From assembly GCA_002254665.1 (NCBI GenBank), contig NJDP01000002.1:1-37162 (forward strand): DNA of 37,162 bases. Direction: 5' to 3'. Positions 19,131-28,834 of this stretch are shown piece by piece. Both the position numbers and the translations under genes were made by a program. The DNA is from Desulfurococcales archaeon ex4484_58. GTDB lineage: Archaea > Thermoproteota > Thermoprotei_A > Sulfolobales > Desulfurococcaceae. Numbering within the stretch: the stretch's first letter is position 1; every line of letters begins with the position of its first letter. The notes under the pieces are model-generated. The model saw only the letters and a list, made by a program, of their open reading frames with translations. It ran no database searches and had not been told where the DNA came from.

Positions 19131-21101
19131 TTAGACTGGATTATCTGGAATATATGGTTTTACATATATTTCTTTAATAATGTTTTTAATAACATGATTA
19201 TTTGAAACTATTGATGCTTCAACATATTGTTTACCACTATATTTAGGTTTAATAACTACTTCCACGGAATAGTTAGAACTTGGTTCTACTACAGCTGATC
19301 TATCTATATTATTATTTGATTCAAATCCGGGACTCACAATCTTTATATTCAGATAAGCCTTATGCTCTAAATCATTCTCTATCTCAATTAAAACCTTTGA
19401 ATCTAGTCCCTCAACTAATTCAGTAACAGGCTTTATATCCGATATTCTAATCTTTGAAAACTTATCATCAAGTGTTTTCTCGATCTCGTTTAACCAAGTA
19501 TTAATTACTTCTGGATACCAGAATTCAGCCCACCAATAATCACTATCAAGTACGTGCCACAGATACCATCTAATCCTCTTACTAGTCTCTACATCTCCTC
19601 TAACTATTTCTTCGTATGCTCTCAATAATTTGTAGGATTCATATACTCTATTCCAGTATTTTTCATGTTCACTTACCTCCCCCCTCCATTTACGGAATGT
19701 TCCGAGCCAAGAATTTGTTGGTATATGTTTTAATACATTATTTACTGGGATCCTCTCATACATTTCTCTAAGTGTAGATAGTTTTAAGTATCCTAGATCA
19801 TTTAATGTTTCAAGATAAATTATGAATTTATCATAGAAAAACGCTGTTAACGGTGGATCGTGTGAGAAAACCATCCAGTTCTCTCCATCTAGAGCTAGAA
19901 CTAGAACCTTAACCGTTTCATCAAACCATTTACGTAGTATCTGATAGCTTAACTCATACGCATTTCTCCAAGCATGTAATTCATTGTTAAAATTGTTCTT
20001 GAACCCAAGAATATCGCTTAAAACATGATCTCTAAAGAAAACAATTAGATGCTTCCCACTACTAGTATCAATTACCATGTAAGGTTTGTACTGTGAATCT
20101 TTTTCACCCTCAGCTCCTCTAAAGTGGTGTAGATCATCTAGAATAGTGTATTTTAAACCTATATCATAGATTATAGGAACTAGTTTCATCGAAAAAGCCA
20201 TTTCAGGCGTCCATATACCTAGTGGTCTATAGTTATTCCCCATAGCTTTCATAGTTATCTCTAAACCATACTTGATCTCCTCATATACTATATCATCCAT
20301 ACCAAGCAGATCCGTTAAGAAACCAGCTATTGTATGTGCATAGATACTAGTTAATACGTCAATTTGTTTATTTCTCAATGCTTCTCTATAGGAGTTAAGT
20401 GTTTCCTCAACCAGCCTAGCCTCTATAGAATCTCTTGAATATTTTTCACCACTAACAAACTCTATTCCTTCCTCTAATAATTTCATCCATTGATATAGTA
20501 GGCTAGGACTTAAATTATATGTTGACTTAAAATTAGGATGATTCTTTAACATCACTGTATGATAGTGATATGGTCCCTTACCATAGGGTTTTAGATGATC
20601 GCCCCAAACATAAATATATGCCCATGGACTATGTATTCTACCATCTGGGTAATAGTTTGGTGCTTGATGGTGATGCCATACTATTGTGAAATAGAATGGA
20701 TCTCTTAAAGCTGGTTCATTAACTATATAGTTGATCTTATCTATCACAGTATTATTAACTAGTAGTTCTAAATGATAAAACCCGGATTTCTCTGGTAAAC
20801 TGTGTGTTAAAGTTAGTATTTTACTTTTATTGCTCTCTAATTTAGTATTTCTATTAAATAACACGTTATCCTCTTCCCTAACCTGAATAGTTACTTCTTT
20901 TGTATCGCCATGATTATAGAGAAGTATATGGATCTTTGCCTCGCTTCCAGGCTTATACCCGGGTTTATCTAATACAATATATGCTTCTACACCATCAATA
21001 ATGTTTACTGGTATTAATGCGGATGTCTTCTTAGACACGATCAAGTCACCAGATTGTCTAGGTAGATTCCTCTGTTTCTCGAACTTCAAGTTTTGTTTCA
21101 C
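19131..21101 (-). CDS. Glycoside hydrolase family 57 protein, cytosolic (alpha-amylase/amylopullulanase-like)
   Basis: FTIVWHHHQAPNYYPDG; LGIWTPEMAFSMKL (nucleophile Glu region); LVLALDGENWMVF. No signal peptide. GTG at 21038 with GGTGA upstream would remove the 44-nt overlap with the next gene. Confidence 0.92.
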   Translation of the reverse strand: MKQNLKFEKQRNLPRQSGDLIVSKKTSALIPVNIIDGVEAYIVLDKPGYKPGSEAKIHILLYNHGDTKEVTIQVREEDNVLFNRNTKLESNKSKILTLTHSLPEKSGFYHLELLVNNTVIDKINYIVNEPALRDPFYFTIVWHHHQAPNYYPDGRIHSPWAYIYVWGDHLKPYGKGPYHYHTVMLKNHPNFKSTYNLSPSLLYQWMKLLEEGIEFVSGEKYSRDSIEARLVEETLNSYREALRNKQIDVLTSIYAHTIAGFLTDLLGMDDIVYEEIKYGLEITMKAMGNNYRPLGIWTPEMAFSMKLVPIIYDIGLKYTILDDLHHFRGAEGEKDSQYKPYMVIDTSSGKHLIVFFRDHVLSDILGFKNNFNNELHAWRNAYELSYQILRKWFDETVKVLVLALDGENWMVFSHDPPLTAFFYDKFIIYLETLNDLGYLKLSTLREMYERIPVNNVLKHIPTNSWLGTFRKWRGEVSEHEKYWNRVYESYKLLRAYEEIVRGDVETSKRIRWYLWHVLDSDYWWAEFWYPEVINTWLNEIEKTLDDKFSKIRISDIKPVTELVEGLDSKVLIEIENDLEHKAYLNIKIVSPGFESNNNIDRSAVVEPSSNYSVEVVIKPKYSGKQYVEASIVSNNHVIKNIIKEIYVKPYIPDNPV

Positions 21102-21441
21102 ATATACTCGGAGAATCCTCTGCTATTTTCTTCCAATCTATTCTCTTCTCAATGATATATCTAAGATGAGACTCCAATAGTTTAAGAGCATCTTCACGTC
21201 CAAGTCTAGTAGCGTTCCAAGTCACGTATGGTGGGTAGAAAGCAGCTGTTTCAACAAACACTTTATTATTCCCTCTATCTACTTTGAATTTAATATAACC
21301 TAATTCTTTAAGATGACAGGCAGGATTTGCACATAATATATCTATTTCACATTGATCCTTTTTTATAAAAACTATTTTATACTCCTCCGGTGAACCATAT
21401 TCTTTACCGCATGGACACTGTAGGGTTTTTTCATCAGACAA
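21058..21441 (-). CDS. Small Cys-containing (possibly zinc-binding) uncharacterised protein
   Basis: CPCGKEY and CANPACH motifs; directly upstream of the GH57 gene. Confidence 0.7.
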   Translation of the reverse strand: MSDEKTLQCPCGKEYGSPEEYKIVFIKKDQCEIDILCANPACHLKELGYIKFKVDRGNNKVFVETAAFYPPYVTWNATRLGREDALKLLESHLRYIIEKRIDWKKIAEDSPSICETKLEVRETEEST

Positions 21442-21602
21442 TACATTTACCCCATTAAGACAGCTTAATTGTTATATATTATTATTTAAACGATTGATTA
21501 ATAAACTCTTTCTATAATATAAGTACCTATAAAGCATATTATTGAATAATTATGTATAGAGAATTGTGGTTAGGTGTATTTATAATACATACCTAAGGAT
21601 AT

Positions 21603-22172
21603 ATGATGGGGTTTGATCGGATGGTTGAAGAAAAAACTGTTCTTTCATTGAATGAAGCTTTATACATGGTTTTTCATAGTATTCGTTTAAGGCTTGGAAG
21701 GATCGTTATAGTTATAGTTGCTATAACAGCTAGTATAGCTTATATGGTTAGTTTAGAGCTTTTAGCAAAAGTTATAGCTTCTAATATGCCTCCGGAAGCA
21801 ATATCTACATACACGTTAATGCTTAGTATAACAGCTATAGTAGTAGCTATAGCTGGTACTATGAATTCATTATTAATAATGATTGGTGAAAGATACCATG
21901 AAATAGGGACTATGAAAAGTTTCGGTGCACGTGATATCCATATATTTGAGTTACTGCTACTCGAGTCACTGATCTTAACAATCATAGGTGGTTTCTTAGG
22001 TTATTTGATAGGTCTTGGAATAGGATATGCGCTTGGAGGTAGCGGTGACCCCCTCTATCTCCTTGGTAAATCAATAGCTGTATCTATAGGTATAGGTTTA
22101 GTAGCAACAATCTACCCCTCCTATCATGCAGCTAAACTAAGCCCGGTTGAAGCACTTCGTATAGAGGTGTGA
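21603..22172 (+). CDS. Minimal FtsX-like ABC permease
   Basis: Four hydrophobic segments; ERYHEIGTMKSFGARDIHIFELLLLESLIL and YPSYHAAKLSPVEALRIEV match the FtsX/MacB signature; short loop instead of a large extracytoplasmic domain. Confidence 0.88.
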   Translation: MMGFDRMVEEKTVLSLNEALYMVFHSIRLRLGRIVIVIVAITASIAYMVSLELLAKVIASNMPPEAISTYTLMLSITAIVVAIAGTMNSLLIMIGERYHEIGTMKSFGARDIHIFELLLLESLILTIIGGFLGYLIGLGIGYALGGSGDPLYLLGKSIAVSIGIGLVATIYPSYHAAKLSPVEALRIEV

Positions 22173-22936
22173 GTCTTTTGAGTAAAGAAGCTATAATAGA
22201 AACTAGGGTTGTTACACGTAAACTAGAATATGTGGTTGAAACAATTGATCTTAAGAAGTATTATAAAATGGGTAAATTTATTGTAAAAGCACTTGATGGA
22301 GTTACTTTCACTATTAAGCGTAGAGAATATGTTAGCATAATGGGTCCAAGCGGTAGTGGAAAAACAACATTATTCAACATGATCGGTGGACTTGATCGGC
22401 CAACGTCAGGTAAAATATATATTGATGGCGTAGATATAGCGATGCTAGATGCATACGAATTAGCTTGGCTCCGAGCTAATAAGATAGGGTATATTTTCCA
22501 AACATTTAATTTAATACCAGTATTAACTGCTCTCGAAAACGTTATGTTACCAATGATATTTGTTGGAACACCATATGATCAAGCGATTGAGAGAGCCCGT
22601 AAACTATTAGAGCAGGTAGGGCTTGGAAAATTCCTACACCATAAACCATATGAGCTTAGTGGTGGACAACAACAAAGAGTAGCCGTTGCACGTGCATTCG
22701 CTAATAATCCATCGATCATATTAGCAGATGAACCGACAGGAAACCTTGATTTAGTTACTGGATTAAATATTATAAAGCTGCTAAAGAAACTCAATGAAGA
22801 AGCAGGTGTAACAATAGTAACAGCTACACATGATCTTAAGATGGTTGATGTAAGTGATAGGATCATATGGATCAGGGATGGAAAGATCGAGAAGATCGAG
22901 TTGAGAAGAGATATTGAAGCGGTGGTTGAAGAATGA
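22169..22936 (+). CDS. ABC transporter ATPase, LolD/MacB type (first copy)
   Basis: Walker [11 protein letters not shown]-loop [31 protein letters not shown]; Walker [17 protein letters not shown] overlap with upstream stop. Confidence 0.96.
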   Translation: MSLLSKEAIIETRVVTRKLEYVVETIDLKKYYKMGKFIVKALDGVTFTIKRREYVSIMGPSGSGKTTLFNMIGGLDRPTSGKIYIDGVDIAMLDAYELAWLRANKIGYIFQTFNLIPVLTALENVMLPMIFVGTPYDQAIERARKLLEQVGLGKFLHHKPYELSGGQQQRVAVARAFANNPSIILADEPTGNLDLVTGLNIIKLLKKLNEEAGVTIVTATHDLKMVDVSDRIIWIRDGKIEKIELRRDIEAVVEE

Positions 22937-23670
22937 CTCGTGAAGTATTGATCAAAGTAATTGATCTGCATAAATACTATTATTTGAGGGGAGGAGTCGT
23001 TAAAGCACTACAAGGGATAAATCTCGACATATATCGTGGAGAATACCTCTCAATACTCGGTCCAAGCGGTAGTGGAAAAACAACATTATTCAACATGATC
23101 GGTGGACTCGATAAGCCGACTAAGGGTAGAGTATTAGTTGAAAACACCGATATATATAGCTTACCTGAAGCTAAACTAGCATATTTCAGGAATAGGAAGA
23201 TAGGATATGTTTTCCAAACATTTAATTTAATACCTTATCTAACAGCATTAGATAATGTTGCGTTACCAATGATATTCGCTGGTATACCACGTAGTAAAAG
23301 AGTTAAGAAAGCCCGTAAGTTATTGGAGCAAGTTGGGTTAGGAGAGAGAATATACCATAAACCACATGAGCTTAGTGGTGGACAACAACAAAGAGTAGCT
23401 ATAGCTAGAGCGTTAGCCAACGACCCATCAATTATATTAGCAGATGAACCAACCGCTAACCTTGATCTTGTCACCGGTAAACAAATAATTAATTTATTGA
23501 AAGAGATATCGATCAACAGAAACGTTACAGTTATAACGAATACACATGATCTTAAGATGATCGATGTAAGCGATCGTGTAGTATATATACGTGATGGTAA
23601 GATTGAAAGGATAGAAGAGAGACAAGTAGTCGAGCTTCATGGAATAATTATTGATTTATCTTCTCAATAA
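22933..23670 (+). CDS. ABC transporter ATPase, LolD/MacB type (second copy)
   Basis: Walker [40 protein letters not shown] overlap with upstream gene. Confidence 0.96.
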   Translation: MTREVLIKVIDLHKYYYLRGGVVKALQGINLDIYRGEYLSILGPSGSGKTTLFNMIGGLDKPTKGRVLVENTDIYSLPEAKLAYFRNRKIGYVFQTFNLIPYLTALDNVALPMIFAGIPRSKRVKKARKLLEQVGLGERIYHKPHELSGGQQQRVAIARALANDPSIILADEPTANLDLVTGKQIINLLKEISINRNVTVITNTHDLKMIDVSDRVVYIRDGKIERIEERQVVELHGIIIDLSSQ

Positions 23671-24199
23671 TACTTCTCAACAATAACCTATTTAATTCAA
23701 CAATATTTCTCCATGCTTTAACAGGGTTTAATGTATAGAATGCTCTAGTTCTACCTATTACAACGAGTGAAGAACCACTAATTCTACCGTTCAAATACTC
23801 TAACATCTCTCTATCAACTCTCTTAATAATTAACTCCTCATATAGAGTTCTCAATATCGATTTTCTCATATCACTAGTTCTTATTAGTTCATCTACTAGT
23901 TCATATAATAAACCCCTACCTCTAACCATGATCTTCGAGCCTATGCCTAGTATCCCCTTCTTAATCCTAATCCTCGCTTCCCCAAGATCACCGATCTCTT
24001 GTTTCGATTCGTATACAGCTATCGTCACATAGTATTGTTCTGAAGTATATCTAGCAAAATATCTACCTATAAAGAAGTATGTTAAAAAAGACTCATTAAC
24101 ACGGAGAATAGATGCTCCTCCGCGATCATATATAATTTCTGCTTTCTCTCCAAAAATCCTCTCTAATATACGGGCTTCACCGGATCGTCTCTTGAACAA
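23648..24199 (-). CDS. Uncharacterised protein
   Basis: 183-aa ORF of normal composition filling the space between neighbours; 3' ends overlap convergently with the ABC operon by 23 nt. Confidence 0.65.
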   Translation of the reverse strand: MFKRRSGEARILERIFGEKAEIIYDRGGASILRVNESFLTYFFIGRYFARYTSEQYYVTIAVYESKQEIGDLGEARIRIKKGILGIGSKIMVRGRGLLYELVDELIRTSDMRKSILRTLYEELIIKRVDREMLEYLNGRISGSSLVVIGRTRAFYTLNPVKAWRNIVELNRLLLRSIIEKINQ

Positions 24200-24228
24200 T
24201 ATCTTCTCCCTATCCGATCACATATACT

Positions 24229-26751
24229 TTATTTCTTCTTCACAAATTTAATTACTATTAATATCAACGCAATGATCCATAATGTAATCGTTACATATAA
24301 TGCTATAGTTACTAGATCGAATCCTTTAGTTTGACTTGTCTTCTGTGAAACAGTTACTCTACCCTTAAATATATTGTTTTCTAGTTCTGGATCGTATGAC
24401 GATCTAATCGTTACATTGTATATGTATGTTCCTTCACTAAGATCTATTTTTATGATCTGCGTAGTTGAATGCTCTCCTTTATAGATCGTTGCATTCTTAA
24501 CTATTTCTTTACCAGCAATATATAAGATAATAGTTATTGGAACGTCATATTCGACAGGTTGTTTATTGCTTGTTAGAGCTGTTATGGTAAATACGTATTC
24601 GCCGGGGGGAGTTGGAGATAATCCTGCTCTACTACCGTCTGGTGCTTTAACAAAAACCGAAACCTCTAGATCAACTGGTTGATATACATTATACCTATAC
24701 TCTCTACTGTATAAATAATACAATTTACCTGCAACAATTGATCCAGGATTATATATGTTAATAAATAGTGTTATCTTATCTACACTTCTAGGTCTAAAGA
24801 AAACAGTTAAGGTATGCCGTGATCCCGGCTCTATACTTACCTCCACTAATGTAGAGTTTATATTTGATACTTTAACAGAGATCTTGGTATCTCTCATAAT
24901 ATAATTATTTTCATTAATTATCGAAACATACGCTTTATTTATTACCTCGTTTACCGGGTTCTCTGGTTCTAGAGTTATAGATAATTTTATTTTGAATATA
25001 TTGTTGAAGTCTTTATCAAATTCTCTAAGCCATTCCTCAATATATGTCCTCGAGAAAAACTCTGCCCACCAGAAATCACTATCCATAGCGTGTATTAAGT
25101 CGTAGACAGTCTGGTTAAACCATGTATTACGCTTTATTTCTAGACGGAAGCCTTCATACGATGTAATGTCTTTATAGTATAGGTAACCCTTATACTTAGC
25201 TATTGCTTGACTCATTTCATCCCATACAATCCTATGTTCTTCACCTCTCTCAGTAGTCCATTTACCCCATCCACCAAGCCAGCTAGTGCTAGGTATACTT
25301 GTTAATATTCTCTGTGGTGGATGAACTCTTACAGCATCTTCGAATGTCCCGCTTTCCATGATCCCTTGTAATGTTAGTTTATCAAGGTAACGATAGATGC
25401 GGTCAAGAAATAACGCTCCGTTACCAGTTGATGGCGCAAATAATATCCAGTTTTCACCATCAGCTGCGATAACGTGTATTGGTTGGTATTGATAGTTCTT
25501 AAACGAGTGTGTATTGTATATCTCATAGTATAAGCTACGAGCATCACGATCAGCTTGTCTAGGATCATCCCAATCTTGATTAGTAAACCCTATGAATCCA
25601 TCACTTATTCTCTGATCTCTAAAGAAAACTATTAGTTCACGTCCCATCTGATCCCTTATAATATATGGCTCGAAAATCGAACTCTTATCTCCCTGAGCTC
25701 CGGGGAAGTGATGTGTACCGTCTAGTACAGTATATTTTAACCCTAGATCCAGGTATATAGGTATGAGTTTATCGCTCCAAGCCATTTCAGGCGTCCAGAT
25801 AGCATCTGTATCCACTATTAATTCTCTTGTAGTGTTTATTCCAAGCTCTATATCATACTTTAATAGTTTATCTATACCATATCTATCAATATAGTAGCCC
25901 ATAATAGTGTGTGCAAAAACTGATGTCATAATATATACGCGACCTTCTTCATGGAGATTATGAAGCCCTTGAAAGAAGCCATGAATCACATTAGTTAATG
26001 GGTCGCCGGGTTTAATGTTCTTTGTTTTCTGAATGCTCGGATCATATATAGTGAATCCTTTTTCATAAGCTAATTCTAACTGGTATATTAGGCTTGGACT
26101 ATAATGTAGATTAACTTTTATGTTAGGATACTTTGTTAGTAAATAGTAGTGTAAATAATAGGTACCCATATCCGGAAATATCGGTTCACCATATACTTCA
26201 TCTAATGAGAAATATGGTTGTAAATTATCCTGGAAGAAATGAACTATATGCCAGTTAGCAAAAAAGCCTCCATCTGGATGATAGTTTGGACCCTGATGAT
26301 TATGCCATACGAATAGGATCATCGGCTTAATGCCGGATGGAGGACCTCCTCTAATCCAGAAATCAACTGTGTCTTCAATAACTTTTACACCATTAACCCA
26401 AATCTCCATTTTTAAATTATATGTCCCGTCACCAATGTTTTGAGGTAATGTTATAGTATGTGATCTGACAAGTAAGAATCTCTTCTCAGATACTGGTGGA
26501 ATAGTTACCTGGATATCTGGTATTGAGGGGGCATTAGGTAGGTCTAGAAAGTATAACTTAATAGTTGCTTGTATAGGAGAGTTTTCTTGTGGATAAATAA
26601 ATATTTCAGCAACCATTTGCTGGCCTGGTAGATAGATTGGTGAATCTGTAGAAATAAATGCATAGAGACTAGTTGTTTGTGTATCTATGGTTAATGGTGT
26701 TGATATAAACATTATTGATAAAAACAATACAATCGTTAATTGCATCTTCAA
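24229..26751 (-). CDS. Secreted, membrane-anchored GH57 glycoside hydrolase
   Basis: Signal peptide MKMQLTIVLFLSIMFISTPLTIDTQ; LFVWHNHQGPNYHPDGG; AIWTPEMAWSDKL; VIAADGENWILF; C-terminal TM LYVTITLWIIALILIVIKFVKKK. Confidence 0.93.
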   Translation of the reverse strand: MKMQLTIVLFLSIMFISTPLTIDTQTTSLYAFISTDSPIYLPGQQMVAEIFIYPQENSPIQATIKLYFLDLPNAPSIPDIQVTIPPVSEKRFLLVRSHTITLPQNIGDGTYNLKMEIWVNGVKVIEDTVDFWIRGGPPSGIKPMILFVWHNHQGPNYHPDGGFFANWHIVHFFQDNLQPYFSLDEVYGEPIFPDMGTYYLHYYLLTKYPNIKVNLHYSPSLIYQLELAYEKGFTIYDPSIQKTKNIKPGDPLTNVIHGFFQGLHNLHEEGRVYIMTSVFAHTIMGYYIDRYGIDKLLKYDIELGINTTRELIVDTDAIWTPEMAWSDKLIPIYLDLGLKYTVLDGTHHFPGAQGDKSSIFEPYIIRDQMGRELIVFFRDQRISDGFIGFTNQDWDDPRQADRDARSLYYEIYNTHSFKNYQYQPIHVIAADGENWILFAPSTGNGALFLDRIYRYLDKLTLQGIMESGTFEDAVRVHPPQRILTSIPSTSWLGGWGKWTTERGEEHRIVWDEMSQAIAKYKGYLYYKDITSYEGFRLEIKRNTWFNQTVYDLIHAMDSDFWWAEFFSRTYIEEWLREFDKDFNNIFKIKLSITLEPENPVNEVINKAYVSIINENNYIMRDTKISVKVSNINSTLVEVSIEPGSRHTLTVFFRPRSVDKITLFINIYNPGSIVAGKLYYLYSREYRYNVYQPVDLEVSVFVKAPDGSRAGLSPTPPGEYVFTITALTSNKQPVEYDVPITIILYIAGKEIVKNATIYKGEHSTTQIIKIDLSEGTYIYNVTIRSSYDPELENNIFKGRVTVSQKTSQTKGFDLVTIALYVTITLWIIALILIVIKFVKKK

Positions 26752-26805
26752 ACTCTACACCATTAGAATCTTTAATTATATATGATAGTGAAAAGTTAAG
26801 TAGGA

Positions 26806-28773
26806 TTAATAAATGTATAGCCATAGACTCTTAGTAATCAATGATATAGCTACTGCTAGAGAGATCATTAATCCTTCACCTAAACCTAGACCAGCCGAGA
26901 TCACTGCTATGTATTCTTTAAACCATTCAGGCCCTTTCTTTCTCTCAAGTATCCTAGCAATTACTCCTCCAATAAACATTGTTATTGTGAATGATATTGG
27001 TTGACTCATACCGATAGTGAAACCGATGAGTTCGAATGGTATATTAAATACTTTAACACCCGCAACTATCAAGCCACCAATAAAGAATGGGATAAGTATT
27101 CTTGTACTCCAGTTTTTAAAGTGGTCAAGCAAAGCATTCGCTAACTCGTTACCAGTAACTCCAAGCCTACCACTAGTCCATGCAGGCCATAATAGTGTCC
27201 ATAACGCAGCTATTCTCCAGAAAACAGCTGTTGCTGGATAAGTCGAGCTTGGTATCGGGGCTATTCTCCAAAATATATCAGCGTATATGAAGCCCATTAG
27301 ATAAGTTAATGGGAATGCTATGAAGTATGCTTTTAAATAATCGCTTTTCCTAGTATTCGTCCAATCACAAGCAACATATACTGCCGTCCATCCACTAGCT
27401 CCTCCATAAACATATATTGGTGTAAACCAAGCAGCTATACCACGATAACCACTAGCTAGTAAAGCCCCCTCCTTAATATATGGTAGACTAATACCTACAG
27501 CAGCTTCTCCGATAGCACGTGTATTTGCTAATTGGAATAGTGTTGAGAAACCAACTATTAATGCTATGAATAATACTAGAAACTGTGGTGTAGCATATTC
27601 TGGTTCAGTTATATAGATTAGATAATATACGAAGAAACTAAGAGCAATCGCCGATACTAGATATATTATAAGCGATAACCTAGTTAACGGTATACCTAAA
27701 ACACGCGGTTCCTCGATAACCTCACCCCCACTACCCCTAATCTTCGGCGGCCTAAATACTCTAGCAACACTTCTCCAATTAATGATCATAGGTGCTAATC
27801 CAGCTGCAAAACTTAAACCTATAAGTGGACCTACAAATAACTGTACTAGTCCATATTGGAAAATATCTCCCAGATTCATACCCGGCCTCCATAACGTGAA
27901 CCAGTTATTACTTACAGCTAATGGAGCATATATTAGGTAAGCAAATATTCCACCAATAAATATTGAGAGATTAACTCTCCAAGGCATGATCATACCTACA
28001 CTAATCAATAGTAGATCAAGACTTAAACCAAAACTAGCCCCATAGAAACCCATAGCTTCGATCGAAGATGTAAAATCAGCCCATGGAACCGGTAATAATT
28101 GGACTCCAGTAATAAACCATATACCATAGAGTAGGAATGCATAGAGGAAACTAAACACAGCTACACTAACCATTAATCTAGCTTTATCTCTCCATACATG
28201 CTTCTCTGCTAACACTATACTAGATTCAGCCCATACACGTGCACCCGGGAACGGTAGTTTCTCTTCAACAGCATATATTCTATATAGTACATATGCAAGG
28301 CTTAGATCCATCCCTTTAGTGAGTAGAGCTGATATTAGAGCAACTATTAGTGGAGGTATAAACACTGCTTGAAACAATGTACGGGGTAACTCAACCTCCG
28401 ATGGAGCATACCAGAAAGGTATTTTACCGAATAAACCAAAACTACGTGCATACTCACTCGTAGCTATAAACCATGCAAGTACAAGATTTATTCCAAATAA
28501 ACTCTCAGAAATAGTCGTACAAACATTACTAAACAATATAAATGCTTCTTGACGTGTAAGCTTAGCACCCATAATAACAGCTATTGTTGTGAATAATAGT
28601 AGAGTAGTATATTCAGCTGAATTTATGATCTGCCATGGATTAAGACCCGTTACTAGATTCAACCATATAGCTGCTGGTTCAAACACTAGTACACCATATA
28701 GTATAGCTAATAATACTCTCCATGTAAAACCAGAACCCTTACCCACACCCATGTACCGCACACCTTGTCTCAA
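26806..28773 (-). CDS. OPT-like (DUF6785/DUF6784-type) multi-pass transporter, paralog B
   Basis: Many TM segments; VEEKLPFPGARVWAESSIVLAEKHVWRDKARLMV resembles the LPFP-containing motif of OPT-like proteins. Confidence 0.6.
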   Translation of the reverse strand: MRQGVRYMGVGKGSGFTWRVLLAILYGVLVFEPAAIWLNLVTGLNPWQIINSAEYTTLLLFTTIAVIMGAKLTRQEAFILFSNVCTTISESLFGINLVLAWFIATSEYARSFGLFGKIPFWYAPSEVELPRTLFQAVFIPPLIVALISALLTKGMDLSLAYVLYRIYAVEEKLPFPGARVWAESSIVLAEKHVWRDKARLMVSVAVFSFLYAFLLYGIWFITGVQLLPVPWADFTSSIEAMGFYGASFGLSLDLLLISVGMIMPWRVNLSIFIGGIFAYLIYAPLAVSNNWFTLWRPGMNLGDIFQYGLVQLFVGPLIGLSFAAGLAPMIINWRSVARVFRPPKIRGSGGEVIEEPRVLGIPLTRLSLIIYLVSAIALSFFVYYLIYITEPEYATPQFLVLFIALIVGFSTLFQLANTRAIGEAAVGISLPYIKEGALLASGYRGIAAWFTPIYVYGGASGWTAVYVACDWTNTRKSDYLKAYFIAFPLTYLMGFIYADIFWRIAPIPSSTYPATAVFWRIAALWTLLWPAWTSGRLGVTGNELANALLDHFKNWSTRILIPFFIGGLIVAGVKVFNIPFELIGFTIGMSQPISFTITMFIGGVIARILERKKGPEWFKEYIAVISAGLGLGEGLMISLAVAISLITKSLWLYIY

Positions 28774-28816
28774 AACCCTATATTTACGGATATACTTTTG
28801 ATTAAATAGTGTGGTG

Positions 28817-28833
28817 AAGTGAAAAAATAAAAA
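28817..28833 (-). terminator. Oligo-T terminator between the two OPT-like genes
   Basis: Minus strand reads TAATTTTTTATTTTTTCAC right after the stop of the 28835 gene. Confidence 0.5.
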
Positions 28834-28834
28834 A

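Noticed and set aside
21058-21101. Real 44-nt overlap between the GH57 gene and its upstream neighbour
   Set aside because: A GTG at 21038 with GGTGA upstream is a better GH57 start and removes the overlap.
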